NCBI RefSeq assembly: GCF_024639685.1
Contig: NZ_JAHEHX010000003.1
Location: 293,754 to 357,753, forward strand
Length of the DNA: 64,000 nt
Source: Polaribacter sp.
Lineage (GTDB): Bacteria; Bacteroidota; Bacteroidia; Flavobacteriales; Flavobacteriaceae
Direction of reading: 5' to 3'
A program made the position numbers and the translations under genes. This document shows, in pieces, positions 55,321 through 64,000 of this stretch. Below the pieces are notes generated by a model. That model saw only the letters and a program-made list of their open reading frames with translations, had not been told where the DNA came from and searched no databases. Numbering within the stretch: position 1 is the first letter of the stretch; each line of letters opens with the position of its first letter.

Positions 55321-56817
55321 ATGAAAAAAATAGTTTTTATAATAACTATTATAAGTTTATTTGGAAGTTCTTGTAAAGGAAAGCACGAAAAGGTTAATAA
55401 ATCTATAAAAAAGGAAACAAAACCCAATGTATTTTTTATTGCTGTAGATGATTTGAATAATTGGATTAGTCCAATTCAGAATTTCTCAAATGTAAAAACA
55501 CCTAATTTTGATCGATTAGCAAAAATGGGAGTTACCTTTACAAATGCACACGTACAAGCTCCATTGTGTGGACCATCAAGAGCGTCGTTAATGACAGGTT
55601 TACGTCCATCTACCACTGGTATTTATGGAATGACACCAGACAATCTAATCCGAAGAGAAGGTAATCCTACTACAAAAGACATAACATTTTTACCGGAGCA
55701 ATTTAGTAATAACGGATATCATACTATGGGTATTGGTAAATTGTTTCACGTTCATGCACCTGATAGTCTTTTTCATGAATCTGGAGGAAGAGTTAGAGGT
55801 TTTGGTCCATATCCTAAAAAACGATTTGTTTGGAATGGAATTGGAAAAGGTATTAGAGGTATACATGGCAGAACAAATACAGATTGGGGAGCATTTCCAG
55901 AAAACGACAGCTTAATGCCAGACCATGATACTGCTAATTGGGTAATAGAACGTTTGGAAAGAGCTTATGACAAACCATTTTTTTTAGGAGTAGGTTTTTT
56001 ACGTGTACATGTACCTTTATATGTACCTCAAAAATGGTTCGATTTATATCCTTTAGATGAAATTGAAACACCACCCTATAAAGAAGATGATTTAAATGAT
56101 ATTCCTGCAGTTGGAATGAAAATTAACGATTTGCCAATGATGCCATCTACAGAATGGGCTAAAGAAAGTGGCGAATGGAAAAAAATTGTGCAAGCCTATT
56201 TGGCTTGTATCAGTTATGTAGATTATGAACTAGGTAGAGTTTTAGATGCTTTAGAAAGTAGTAAGTATGCAGATAATACAGTAATTGTCTTATGGTCTGA
56301 TCACGGATACAGATTAGGAGAAAAAGGTACTTTTGCAAAACACGCTCTTTGGGAAACCGCAACAAAAGCACCATTAATTTTTTCAGGACCTAATTTGCCT
56401 AAAGGAAAAAAAATTGATGCACCTGTTGAAATGCTGTCTATTTATCCTACTTTATTAGAGTTAAGTGGTTTGCCTGCTTATAATAGAAATGAAGGTGTAA
56501 GTTTGGTAAATATGATGCAAAATGATACAGGAATGGATAATTCCTATGCTTTGACAACTTTTGGAATGAATAATCATGCTGTAAAAAAAGACGGTTTTAG
56601 ATATATTCAATATGAAGATGGGAAAGAGGAGTTTTACGACCATAGAATAGATCCAAATGAATGGAATAATGAAGCTAAAAATCCAAAATACAAAGCTCAA
56701 ATCGAAAAAATGAAAGGTCTTTTGCCAAAAGTGAATTCTAAATGGGATGAAAGTTCTAACTATAAATTCCAACCTTATTTTGTAAATCAAAAAAAGCGTG
56801 TAAACGGAACTGAATAA
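55321..56817 (+). CDS. Family S1 sulfatase, iduronate-2-sulfatase-like, lipoprotein
   Basis: 498 residues, lipobox FGSSCKG. Landmarks: FFIAVDDLNNWI, LCGPSRASLMTGLRPSTTGIYG (cysteine near residue 83), GIGKLFHVH, GVGFLRVHVPLYVP, YLACISYVDYELG and LWSDHGYRLGEK. Same branch as the sulfatase at 35662 (S1_7 type), but membrane-anchored. It follows a 149-bp gap after the transhydrogenase with no PUL-type element, and it probably starts a unit with the esterase and oxidoreductase that follow. Confidence 0.88.
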   Translation: MKKIVFIITIISLFGSSCKGKHEKVNKSIKKETKPNVFFIAVDDLNNWISPIQNFSNVKTPNFDRLAKMGVTFTNAHVQAPLCGPSRASLMTGLRPSTTGIYGMTPDNLIRREGNPTTKDITFLPEQFSNNGYHTMGIGKLFHVHAPDSLFHESGGRVRGFGPYPKKRFVWNGIGKGIRGIHGRTNTDWGAFPENDSLMPDHDTANWVIERLERAYDKPFFLGVGFLRVHVPLYVPQKWFDLYPLDEIETPPYKEDDLNDIPAVGMKINDLPMMPSTEWAKESGEWKKIVQAYLACISYVDYELGRVLDALESSKYADNTVIVLWSDHGYRLGEKGTFAKHALWETATKAPLIFSGPNLPKGKKIDAPVEMLSIYPTLLELSGLPAYNRNEGVSLVNMMQNDTGMDNSYALTTFGMNNHAVKKDGFRYIQYEDGKEEFYDHRIDPNEWNNEAKNPKYKAQIEKMKGLLPKVNSKWDESSNYKFQPYFVNQKKRVNGTE

Positions 56818-56884
56818 TACGATGACTGATAAAAGAAATTAGATTTATCGTATTTCAATACCAAACTGTTTTTTAATAATTAAA

Positions 56885-57664
56885 ATGAAAAAATTAGTAT
56901 TTATTCCAACTGTAATGTTGTTATTAATGGCTTTTCAAACGAAAGATATTCAGAAAACACTTAGTGAAATCAATTCAAAATTTAAAAATGTAGATGTTAG
57001 TATTTTAATTTGGCCAGAAGATTTACAGAAAAAATTGGGCAAGTTGAAATCTTTTGCATTTGTAGCTTTACCAAGAGAAAAATCTACTGGAAAAATACCA
57101 TTATTAATAACCTTACATGGTGGAGGTGGAAAAAATTGGAGTTTAAAACAACAACTTTCTAGGTCTGCAAAAGTCAAAGGACTATCACTTGTAGAAAAGG
57201 CAGGAAAAGAATTAATGTTAGTAGAACCAAATTCTTTTGAAAGTTGGGATCCAAAAACGTTAAATATAATGTTAGATTATCTTCTTGACGAATATCCTCA
57301 AATAGATACAAACCGAATTTATGTGATGGGACATAGTATGGGAGGAAGTGGAACTTGGCGTTGGATTTTAGAATCACCAGAAAGATTTGCAGCAGCCTCA
57401 GTTAGTGGTACTAGAAGTTTAAAAACTACAGATGCTATCAACAAAATAATTAACATTCCAATGTGGGGAATGGTTGGTGGAGAAGATACTAAAAACGTTG
57501 AACCTGTTAAAAATATGGTAAAACGTTTAAAAGCTGCAGGTAATAAAAATGTTAATTATACAGAATTTGAAGGTGCTAATCATTCTAAAGCAAATGCAAA
57601 AGTATTTAGTGCTGTGGATTGTGTAGATTGGATGCTTACGTTTTCTCTAAAAGATAAAAAATAA
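56885..57664 (+). CDS. Alpha/beta-hydrolase, carboxylesterase/PHB-depolymerase type, secreted
   Basis: 259 residues with an N-terminal signal segment (LVFIPTVMLLLMAF). Alpha/beta-hydrolase fold: oxyanion region LLITLHGGGGKN, nucleophile serine in MGHSMGGSG (about 150), acid in GGEDT (about 199), histidine in GANHSKA (about 232). It resembles the feruloyl/acetyl-esterase and depolymerase-like family with DTNRIYVMGHSMGG. It could remove an acyl group from algal polysaccharide. It lies between a sulfatase and an oxidoreductase, 5 nt before the latter. Substrate unknown. Confidence 0.75.
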   Translation: MKKLVFIPTVMLLLMAFQTKDIQKTLSEINSKFKNVDVSILIWPEDLQKKLGKLKSFAFVALPREKSTGKIPLLITLHGGGGKNWSLKQQLSRSAKVKGLSLVEKAGKELMLVEPNSFESWDPKTLNIMLDYLLDEYPQIDTNRIYVMGHSMGGSGTWRWILESPERFAAASVSGTRSLKTTDAINKIINIPMWGMVGGEDTKNVEPVKNMVKRLKAAGNKNVNYTEFEGANHSKANAKVFSAVDCVDWMLTFSLKDKK

Positions 57665-57669
57665 GAAAT

Positions 57670-58713
57670 GTGGTAAAGATAAATACAGCTTTATGCTCTT
57701 TTGGAATGAGTGGAGTGGTTTTTCACGCACCTTTTATTGATGTTAATGCTAAATTCAATTTATATGGTGTCTTGGAAAGGACTGAAAATGAAGCTGAAAA
57801 AAGATATCCAGCAATCAAAACATTTAGAAGTTTGGAGGATTTGTTGGCTGATGTAACTATTGAATTAGTAGTTATAAATACACCCAATATTACCCATTTT
57901 GATTTTGCTAAAAAGGTAATAAATGCTGGTAAACATTTGGTTATAGAAAAACCATTTACAGCAACTGTAGCAGAAGCAGAAGAATTAATTGCACTAGCAA
58001 AAGAGAAAAATGTAGTACTTTCTGTTTTTCAAAATAGAAGATATGATAGTGATTTTAAAACCGTAAGGAAAATACTAAGTCAAGATTTACTTGGTGATAT
58101 TGTAGATGTTGAAATTCATTACGATCGTTACGATCCTAATTTGAGTTATAAGGTTCACAAAGAAAAAAACACTGCTGCAGTAGGCAGTTTGTATGATTTA
58201 GGCTCACATTTAATAGATCAAGCAATCGTGTTGTTTGGTATGCCAAATGCAGTGTATGCAGATTTAGATGCATTTCGTCCAAATTCTAAAGTAATTGATT
58301 TTTTTGATGTGAAATTGTACTACAAATCACATCGCGTAACTTTAAAATCTAGTTATTTTGTTCGAGAACCTTTACCAGGAAATATTTTTCACGGTACAAA
58401 AGGATCGTTTATAAAATCAAAAGCCGATATTCAAGAAAAAGAATTGATAGAAGGAAAAAAACCGAATTCGCCAAGTTGGGGTGCAGAACCTCAGGAAGAA
58501 GAAGGTTTATTACACACAGTAATAAATGGGCAAGATATAAAAGAAAAAGTACCTTCTCTTCAAGGAAATTATATGGAGTATTATGATGGAATTTATGATG
58601 CAATTCGAAATCATAAAACAGTTCCAGTTTCAGGAAATGATGGCTTAAATGTAATTAAAATAATTGAGGTTGCTATGAAAAGTAATCTTGAAAACAGAAG
58701 AATAGATTTGTAA
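57670..58713 (+). CDS. Gfo/Idh/MocA-family oxidoreductase
   Basis: 347 residues, start at GTG 57670 since an overlapping ATG at 57668 reads ATG TGG TAA. N-terminal Rossmann domain (TALCSFGMSGVVFHAPF), VINTPNITHFDFAKK, and the family's EKP motif in HLVIEKPFTATVAEAEEL; C-terminal substrate domain with LYDLGSHLIDQAI (catalytic histidine region) and GNIFHGTKGSF. No signal peptide, so cytoplasmic. The family oxidises or reduces a sugar hydroxyl with NAD(P). Together with the DUF1080, ThuA and TIM-barrel proteins this fits a 3-keto-sugar route, though the genes are in different operons. Confidence 0.85.
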   Translation: MVKINTALCSFGMSGVVFHAPFIDVNAKFNLYGVLERTENEAEKRYPAIKTFRSLEDLLADVTIELVVINTPNITHFDFAKKVINAGKHLVIEKPFTATVAEAEELIALAKEKNVVLSVFQNRRYDSDFKTVRKILSQDLLGDIVDVEIHYDRYDPNLSYKVHKEKNTAAVGSLYDLGSHLIDQAIVLFGMPNAVYADLDAFRPNSKVIDFFDVKLYYKSHRVTLKSSYFVREPLPGNIFHGTKGSFIKSKADIQEKELIEGKKPNSPSWGAEPQEEEGLLHTVINGQDIKEKVPSLQGNYMEYYDGIYDAIRNHKTVPVSGNDGLNVIKIIEVAMKSNLENRRIDL

Positions 58714-58744
58714 AAAATAATGAATCGTCTTTATAAAATTTACT

Positions 58745-58788
58745 CAGTACATTGCAGGATACATAGAGCTAAAAATTCAACTAATTTG
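58745..58788 (+). promoter_or_regulatory. PUL-type promoter, both half-sites
   Basis: CAGTAC (58745-58750), CAGGAT (58755-58760) and -7-like TAATTTG (58782-58788), 27 nt apart. Confidence 0.7.
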
Positions 58789-58829
58789 ACAAATATTATA
58801 ACAGGATTTTTAACAGTAAATTAAAATAT

Positions 58830-61391
58830 ATGTTTTCCAAAGAAATAATAAAATACAGTTTAACTATAGTACTATGCATTTTTGGTTTAAGTCATATAGA
58901 TGCACAAGTATCCTTATCAACAGATTTTACAGACCAAACTAAAAAAAATGAGCCTCTACATAATATTTGGTCAATAGCAAACAGAATTAGTCCAACAAAT
59001 GGTTCTAATATTCGTCCAGGAATTAAAATGAATATTGTTAGAATGATTGGTGGTATTAAAAAAGTGGTTAATGGTAAAAATGTTAAGGATTTAGATTTTG
59101 ATACTTGTTTGTACGATTCTATTAACAATAAATATGTGTACAGATTTGAACCTTTGATAGAAAGGTTAGATAAAATTATCAATTCCCAAACCGAGATTCA
59201 TCAAATTGTATTAGATCAACCTTCTTGGGCTTTTCAACACGGTTATACTTTTATTCCAGAAGGAACTAGAGATAATATCAATTTTAGAGAAGACGAACAA
59301 ATATCCATTTATGGAAATTCTTTACCTCCAGCAGATAAAGAAGTATATCACGATTATATAAAAGCATTAATGACAAAGTTGGTAGAGACTTATGGAGAAG
59401 AAAAAGTGTTGTCTTGGCGTTTTAGAGTGGGTTCAGAAATAGAAACTCCAGATCATTGGTTTGGAACCAAACAAGATTTTATAGAACATTTTGAAAATAC
59501 AGAAAAAGCAGTAAGAGCAATTTTACCAAATGCTGTTATTGGTTTGCATACAAGAGCTCCAGATTTTCTATATAAAAATGGTTCAGTATTAAATTATAAG
59601 GGAGAACCTTTTGCTTCTTTTGTGGATGGTTTGATAGAACATTGTGCAGATAATAATGTGCAATATGATTTTTGGGGCGTATCAGATTATGTTGTTTTGG
59701 GAAGTGGTACCTTGCGTAATATGAGTATAAAATATGATAAGTTGTTTGCAGATTTGGTAAATCATCCAAAATGGAATGCGAATGCTACTATCGATTTAAT
59801 GGAATATGCAACAGTTACCACAATGAATGGTGCAGATGGTAAAGGATTTATTAATGCAGAAACTACGCACGCAGAAATTGTAGAATTGTATTTTTCTAAC
59901 ATTTATTATAAGAATAAAGAAAATGGTTTAGATTTTATTTATAGATGGGGCAATAGAACCGGTTCTCAAGATCCTCCAGGAATTAATATTTTAAATTCAA
60001 TGAATGATAAAGTACATTATACTACAACCATTTCTGGCACACCAAAAACGTCAACGAATGATTTGGATGCTATTTTTTCTAAAAAAGAGAATGTTACAGA
60101 GTATGACGTTTTAGTCTATAATTACAATAATAGTTCTTTAAATTATAGAGATAAGGAAGATATTAGGGTTTCTTTTACATCTGAATTACCAGCAGAAACA
60201 ACTTTGTATTACAGAAATATTTCTTACGATAAAACCAATAATAAACTTCAAAATTTCTTAGAAAACACATCTGGATATGTAAAAAGCGGATTTAATGATA
60301 GAGGAAGCCCAGATAGAATATTAACAGAAGCTGGTTTAGCTGCATATGATGCCTATGAAAATCCAAATCCACACGAGTATAGTGATTGGAAAAGCATTAC
60401 AACTGCTGCAAGAACTGACGGAAAATCAGGTTCTGTAATTACTTTAAACACAGAAATTGCTTCTTTTGCTTTTAATAAATTCGAATTTAGACCTGAAGCT
60501 AACTTTGTAGAAGCAATAACGCCAACAACGTATGTTTGGTCTACTTCTGATGATTTTTCAACTTGGTCTGCTGTTAAGGCTGGTATGACGATTGATAAAG
60601 ATAATGATAAATTAAGTGTTACTTTCTCTTCAGATGTTTCTTGGCCAATGGTAGCTATTACTGGTCTAAATATAAATGCAAGTTTATTTGGTACTTTAAG
60701 AATTGTAGTTAAAAATAGTACAGATAAGCCTGATCTTCAAATGGCACCAAATGCGCCAGGTACGACTTTTGTGTCTGGTAGAAAAAAAGAAACAGTACCT
60801 AATGATAACCAATGGCATACTTTAGATTTTGATTTAACAAGTTGGGGACTATGGACAGGCACTATTACAGAATTTAAATTTTATAATAATTTTAATTCTG
60901 GAAGTATCATTTTTGATAGTATTGAATTTGTTCCTATAAATTCAACTACACATAATGTAACTCTTAGTAAAGAAGGTCAAGGGCTTTTAAATTATAGCAG
61001 TGGTACTGCCTTAAATGGTCAACAATTTGATTTAAATGCAATTGCAGATCAAGGTTGGGAGTTTAAAGAATGGACTGGCGATATTGTTAGTACAGAAAAC
61101 CCCTTATCAATAATTGTTTCATCAGATTTAAATATTAAAGCGACTTTTGTTCAAGAAAGTTTATCTGTAGATGAGAATAGCTTAAATAATAGTTTTGTTG
61201 TTTATCCAAATCCAAGCTCAAAAGGAATATTTACAATTAAAAACCATACCAATGAAAATTGGGAAATATACAATTTAAAAGGAGCTAAAATACTTTCAGG
61301 AAAGGAAGAAATAATTGATGTTTCTAAATTTTCTAAGGGAATATATATTCTAAAACATAACAATTCTTATAAAAAGTTATTATACAATTAA
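58830..61391 (+). CDS. GH39-like (clan GH-A) glycoside hydrolase with accessory domains and T9SS sorting domain
   Basis: 853 residues, signal peptide ending SHIDAQ. TIM-barrel part about 40-500 with a candidate acid/base glutamate in RVGSEIETPDHW (about 195), the AVRAILPNAVIGLHTRAPDF strand and a candidate nucleophile in DLMEYATVT (about 325); the layout resembles GH39. A binding sandwich follows (about 560-700, WHTLDFDLTSWG, FDSIEFVP), then an InlB-like repeat domain (about 708-775, QGWEFKEWTGD) and a T9SS Type A domain (VVYPNPSSKGIF to YKKLLYN). GH39 enzymes are known in ulvan loci, where they release xylose or rhamnose-containing pieces. Promoter of the PUL type directly upstream. Confidence 0.7.
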   Translation: MFSKEIIKYSLTIVLCIFGLSHIDAQVSLSTDFTDQTKKNEPLHNIWSIANRISPTNGSNIRPGIKMNIVRMIGGIKKVVNGKNVKDLDFDTCLYDSINNKYVYRFEPLIERLDKIINSQTEIHQIVLDQPSWAFQHGYTFIPEGTRDNINFREDEQISIYGNSLPPADKEVYHDYIKALMTKLVETYGEEKVLSWRFRVGSEIETPDHWFGTKQDFIEHFENTEKAVRAILPNAVIGLHTRAPDFLYKNGSVLNYKGEPFASFVDGLIEHCADNNVQYDFWGVSDYVVLGSGTLRNMSIKYDKLFADLVNHPKWNANATIDLMEYATVTTMNGADGKGFINAETTHAEIVELYFSNIYYKNKENGLDFIYRWGNRTGSQDPPGINILNSMNDKVHYTTTISGTPKTSTNDLDAIFSKKENVTEYDVLVYNYNNSSLNYRDKEDIRVSFTSELPAETTLYYRNISYDKTNNKLQNFLENTSGYVKSGFNDRGSPDRILTEAGLAAYDAYENPNPHEYSDWKSITTAARTDGKSGSVITLNTEIASFAFNKFEFRPEANFVEAITPTTYVWSTSDDFSTWSAVKAGMTIDKDNDKLSVTFSSDVSWPMVAITGLNINASLFGTLRIVVKNSTDKPDLQMAPNAPGTTFVSGRKKETVPNDNQWHTLDFDLTSWGLWTGTITEFKFYNNFNSGSIIFDSIEFVPINSTTHNVTLSKEGQGLLNYSSGTALNGQQFDLNAIADQGWEFKEWTGDIVSTENPLSIIVSSDLNIKATFVQESLSVDENSLNNSFVVYPNPSSKGIFTIKNHTNENWEIYNLKGAKILSGKEEIIDVSKFSKGIYILKHNNSYKKLLYN

Positions 61392-61419
61392 AAAATATAA
61401 AAAGTATAGCAATATTAAA

Positions 61420-63069
61420 ATGAAGAGTATATCTCAAATATCAATTATCTGTTTTTTAACATTGGCATTGTTCAATTGTAGCTCATCAAAAGAGCAAAAA
61501 AAGGAGAATACTAATAAAAAACCAAATATTGTATTCATATTTGCAGATGATTTAGGTTGGACAGATATAAGCACAGGAAATACAAATGGAAATAACAGTT
61601 CTAAAATTTATGAAACACCCGTAATCGATAAATTGGCATCACAAGGGATGTCTTTTACAAATGCCTATACCAACCAAAATTGTGCACCATCAAGAGCAGC
61701 TTTAATTAGTGGGCAATATGCAACAGGAGTAGATAATCAGGTATATAATGTGGGCTCTTTAAAAAGAGAAGACAAAAGAACCAAAGGATTTCCAAATGTA
61801 CTTATTGAGTCTTTCAAGCAAAAAAAAGTAATTGCAGAAGATGGTATCAATATGTTTGATGTTTTAAAAACAAAAGGCTATCAAACAGCATTAGTGGGTA
61901 AAAGTCACGGAACTCCACATCCTTTAAAAGGTGATTATGGTATAGATTTACCAGCAGATATTCATCACATTATAGCGGCTCCTATTAAAGGTAAAAGAAC
62001 AAAATCTTTCTATTTAGCACTAAATTCCGATAAAAAAGGATGGACGTTTAATTCAGAATTTGTAGATAAATATGCCAAACCTTATGATAATGAATACCTT
62101 AATACGATTTTAAAACCTTATAAATCAAGAGCAGATGTGTCTCTTTTAAAAGGAACTCCAAAACATCTTACAGATGCAATTGGAGATTTTTCTGTAGATT
62201 ATATCAAAGAAAAAGCAAATGACGAAAATCCGTTCTTTTTATACATTCCTTTTCACGCAGTTCATTCTGATGTTACTGGCAGAAAAGATTTAACAGAAAA
62301 GTATTTGAACCGCGGCTTAAAACCAAGAATTGCAGAATATGCTTCTATGATTGAATTGTTAGATCAAAATGTGGGGAAAATAAATAATGCTTTAAAAGAT
62401 CCAAATGGAGATGGAAATTATGAAGATGACATCACAGAAAACACCATTTTTATATTTTATTCTGATAATGGAGGATTATTTAAAAATACGCCATTGAAAG
62501 GTAAAAAAGGAAATTTAACAGAAGGTGGTCTTAGAGTTCCATTAATTTTCAGATATCCAAATGTGATACAAGAAAATTCAATAACCAATCAAGCAGTTCA
62601 TTGTATCGATTTTCTACCCACTTTTGCAGAATTAGTTGGAGTTGATTTAGCTACATTAAAAAAGAAAGATGGAAGCAAGCCTGAATATGATGGTGCTTCT
62701 TTTGCCAAAGTTTTAACAGGAGAGGCAAAAAGAATTTCAAGAGAAAATTTGTTTTGGCATCTTCCAGGATATATGGATGAACGTTTTTCTCCATCAACTT
62801 TAATTCAAACAAGAGTAGGAGAAGAATATTTTAAATTGTTTTATTTTTATGAAACTGAAGAATTTGAAATGTATAACATTACCAAAGACATTTCAGAAAA
62901 AAGAAATATTTTTAACAATCCTACATCCAAAGAAATGGAAATCGCATTGCAAATGAATGCAGATATGTTAGCTTGGTTAGCAACCAATAATGTACCAACA
63001 GGAACTTGGGTGAAAAATGGAAAAAAAGTGCCTTATCCTAAAATAGAAGGTGTAAAAAAGTATCAATAA
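61420..63069 (+). CDS. Family S1 sulfatase, lipoprotein
   Basis: 549 residues, lipobox LALFNCSSS. Landmarks: FIFADDLGWTDIS, CAPSRAALISGQYATGV (cysteine near residue 88), GKSHGTPHP, YIPFHAVHSDV, FYSDNGGLFKN, and FWHLPGYMDER near the end. The long insert between signature and GKSH region sets it apart from the other sulfatases here. It lies 28 nt after the GH39-like gene, in the same unit. Confidence 0.88.
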   Translation: MKSISQISIICFLTLALFNCSSSKEQKKENTNKKPNIVFIFADDLGWTDISTGNTNGNNSSKIYETPVIDKLASQGMSFTNAYTNQNCAPSRAALISGQYATGVDNQVYNVGSLKREDKRTKGFPNVLIESFKQKKVIAEDGINMFDVLKTKGYQTALVGKSHGTPHPLKGDYGIDLPADIHHIIAAPIKGKRTKSFYLALNSDKKGWTFNSEFVDKYAKPYDNEYLNTILKPYKSRADVSLLKGTPKHLTDAIGDFSVDYIKEKANDENPFFLYIPFHAVHSDVTGRKDLTEKYLNRGLKPRIAEYASMIELLDQNVGKINNALKDPNGDGNYEDDITENTIFIFYSDNGGLFKNTPLKGKKGNLTEGGLRVPLIFRYPNVIQENSITNQAVHCIDFLPTFAELVGVDLATLKKKDGSKPEYDGASFAKVLTGEAKRISRENLFWHLPGYMDERFSPSTLIQTRVGEEYFKLFYFYETEEFEMYNITKDISEKRNIFNNPTSKEMEIALQMNADMLAWLATNNVPTGTWVKNGKKVPYPKIEGVKKYQ

Positions 63070-63082
63070 TAGAATTTAATAA

Positions 63083-64000
63083 ATGTATAGAAAATCTTTG
63101 ATTTTACCTTTTTTGATGTTACTAAGTTTAGCATTTATAGGATGTATTAGCAACAATAAATCTAACAATGTAGCTAAAGTTGATGCAAATCAGATTGAAA
63201 AACCAAACATTATATTTTATTTAGCAGACGATCAAGATGTATACGATTATGGTTGTTATGGTAATGAAAAAGTAAATACAATAGCAGTAGATAGGTTGGC
63301 AAAAGAAGGAATGTTATTTACCAATACATTTACAGCTCAAGCCATTTGTGCACCAAGTAGATCTCAAGTTTTTACAGGGAATTATCCTGTTAAAAATGGA
63401 TGTTTTGCAAATCATACAGCAACAAGACCCCATATAGAAAGTGTAACTTCTAGAATGAAAAAGTTGGGTTATCAAGTTGTTTTGGCAGGGAAAAGCCACG
63501 TAAAACCAGCAAGTGTTTACCAGTGGGACAAAGAATGGGAACCAGTTCCTAAAAAAGATGTACCAAGAGATTATATTCCTCTAGACAGTATTGAGAGTTA
63601 TTTTAAAACTGCCAAAAAACCATTTTGTATGTTCATCACCTCAAAATATCCTCATGGAAAATATTTTGATGTTAAAAACCCAGATGTAAATAACCTAAAA
63701 TTTTATCCTTTTAATGAAGATAAAAAGAATAATGAAGCATACATAAAAAGTAGATCAGGTTATTACAGAAGTATTGAAGAAGATAATACTCAGATAGAAA
63801 AAGTTTTAGCATTCGTAGATACATATTTAAATGAAAATACTTTATTTATTTATAGTGCAGACCATGGAGTTTCAGGTAAATTTACAGTAAAAGACATTGG
63901 TTTAAAAGTACCTTTTGTAGTACGTTGGCCAAAAGTGATTAAAGCAGGAACAATTTCAAATCAGTTGATACATTATACAGATGTGTTGCCAACTTTTATG
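63083..64000 (+). CDS. Family S1 sulfatase, lipoprotein (3' end outside window)
   Basis: 306 codons visible from ATG 63083 to the window end with no stop. Lipobox LAFIGCISN. Landmarks: IIFYLADDQDVYDYGCYG, CAPSRSQVFTGNYPVKNG (cysteine near residue 89), LAGKSHVKP, FITSKYPHGKYFD, YSADHGVSGKFT and VPFVVRWPKVIKAG. It follows the previous sulfatase by 13 nt. The missing part would be the C-terminal subdomain. Substrate class not determinable; position suggests it works with the GH39-like enzyme and the preceding sulfatase. Confidence 0.88.
   Translation, partial: MYRKSLILPFLMLLSLAFIGCISNNKSNNVAKVDANQIEKPNIIFYLADDQDVYDYGCYGNEKVNTIAVDRLAKEGMLFTNTFTAQAICAPSRSQVFTGNYPVKNGCFANHTATRPHIESVTSRMKKLGYQVVLAGKSHVKPASVYQWDKEWEPVPKKDVPRDYIPLDSIESYFKTAKKPFCMFITSKYPHGKYFDVKNPDVNNLKFYPFNEDKKNNEAYIKSRSGYYRSIEEDNTQIEKVLAFVDTYLNENTLFIYSADHGVSGKFTVKDIGLKVPFVVRWPKVIKAGTISNQLIHYTDVLPTFM

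Noticed and set aside
58802..58809. Additional CAGGAT between the GH39-like promoter and its start codon
   Set aside because: 27 nt downstream lies at the start codon and no -7-like element is there; the copy at 58755 fits all rules.
1..64000. CRISPR arrays, tRNA or rRNA genes, insertion sequences
   Set aside because: No repeat-spacer pattern, no tRNA-like cloverleaf noticed and no transposase-like protein seen in the window.

Overview
The window is strongly AT-rich. It carries lipoprotein and Type IX secretion (T9SS) signals, A-rich translation starts without clear Shine-Dalgarno sequences, and TAnnTTTG-type -7 promoter elements. Together these point to a marine flavobacterium (Bacteroidota, Flavobacteriaceae-like; genus not resolved). 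The content is a large polysaccharide utilization locus whose enzyme set fits ulvan, the sulfated rhamnose/xylose/glucuronate/iduronate polysaccharide of green algae. It has three GH78 and two intact or partial GH106-type alpha-L-rhamnosidases plus a GH106 remnant, two beta-propeller lyases resembling PL24 and PL25 ulvan lyases, a GH2, a GH39-like and two other clan GH-A hydrolases. It also has seven S1 sulfatases, an L-rhamnose mutarotase and a complete xylose operon. No SusC/SusD pair is present, so the glycan importer must lie outside the window.

Layout. 0-10.2 kb (+): GH106 (5' truncated), a clan GH-A enzyme, GH78, a secreted carbohydrate-binding protein, a sulfatase and a DUF1080 lipoprotein. 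10.2-10.7 kb: a fossil gene on the minus strand. 10.7-14.2 kb (+): sulfatase and GH5-like enzyme. 14.3-18 kb (-): TIM-barrel isomerase-like protein, 2,3-diketo-L-gulonate-type dehydrogenase and ThuA-DUF1080 protein. 18.1-23.5 kb (-): aldose epimerase, sugar symporter, xylA, xylB. 23.9-37.1 kb (+): beta-trefoil T9SS protein, rhaM, PL24-like lyase, two tandem GH78 genes (the first interrupted by an in-frame TGA), a CBM plus nucleoside-hydrolase-like protein and a sulfatase. 37.2-42.5 kb (+): a GntR/LacI-type regulator and a hybrid two-component sensor. 42.6-52.3 kb (+): GH2, GH106 remnant, GH106, PL25-like lyase and a sulfatase. 52.4-55.2 kb (+): three-gene proton-translocating transhydrogenase. 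55.3-64 kb (+): sulfatase, esterase, Gfo/Idh/MocA oxidoreductase, GH39-like T9SS protein and two sulfatases, the last cut by the window end.

How it works together (inference): extracellular lyases and T9SS enzymes cut ulvan, sulfatases and GH78/GH106/GH2/GH39 enzymes strip the oligomers, and RhaM and the xyl operon channel rhamnose and xylose. The DlgD-like, TIM-barrel, DUF1080, ThuA and Gfo/Idh/MocA proteins suggest a parallel oxidative or 3-keto-glycoside route.

The strongest new signal is regulatory. Ten transcription units, including the xylose operon on the opposite strand, share a promoter made of a two-part repeat (left half often CAGTAC or CAGGAC, right half CAGGAT, 10 bp apart) placed exactly 27 nt upstream of a TAnnTTTG-like -7 element. 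This defines a candidate ulvan regulon.
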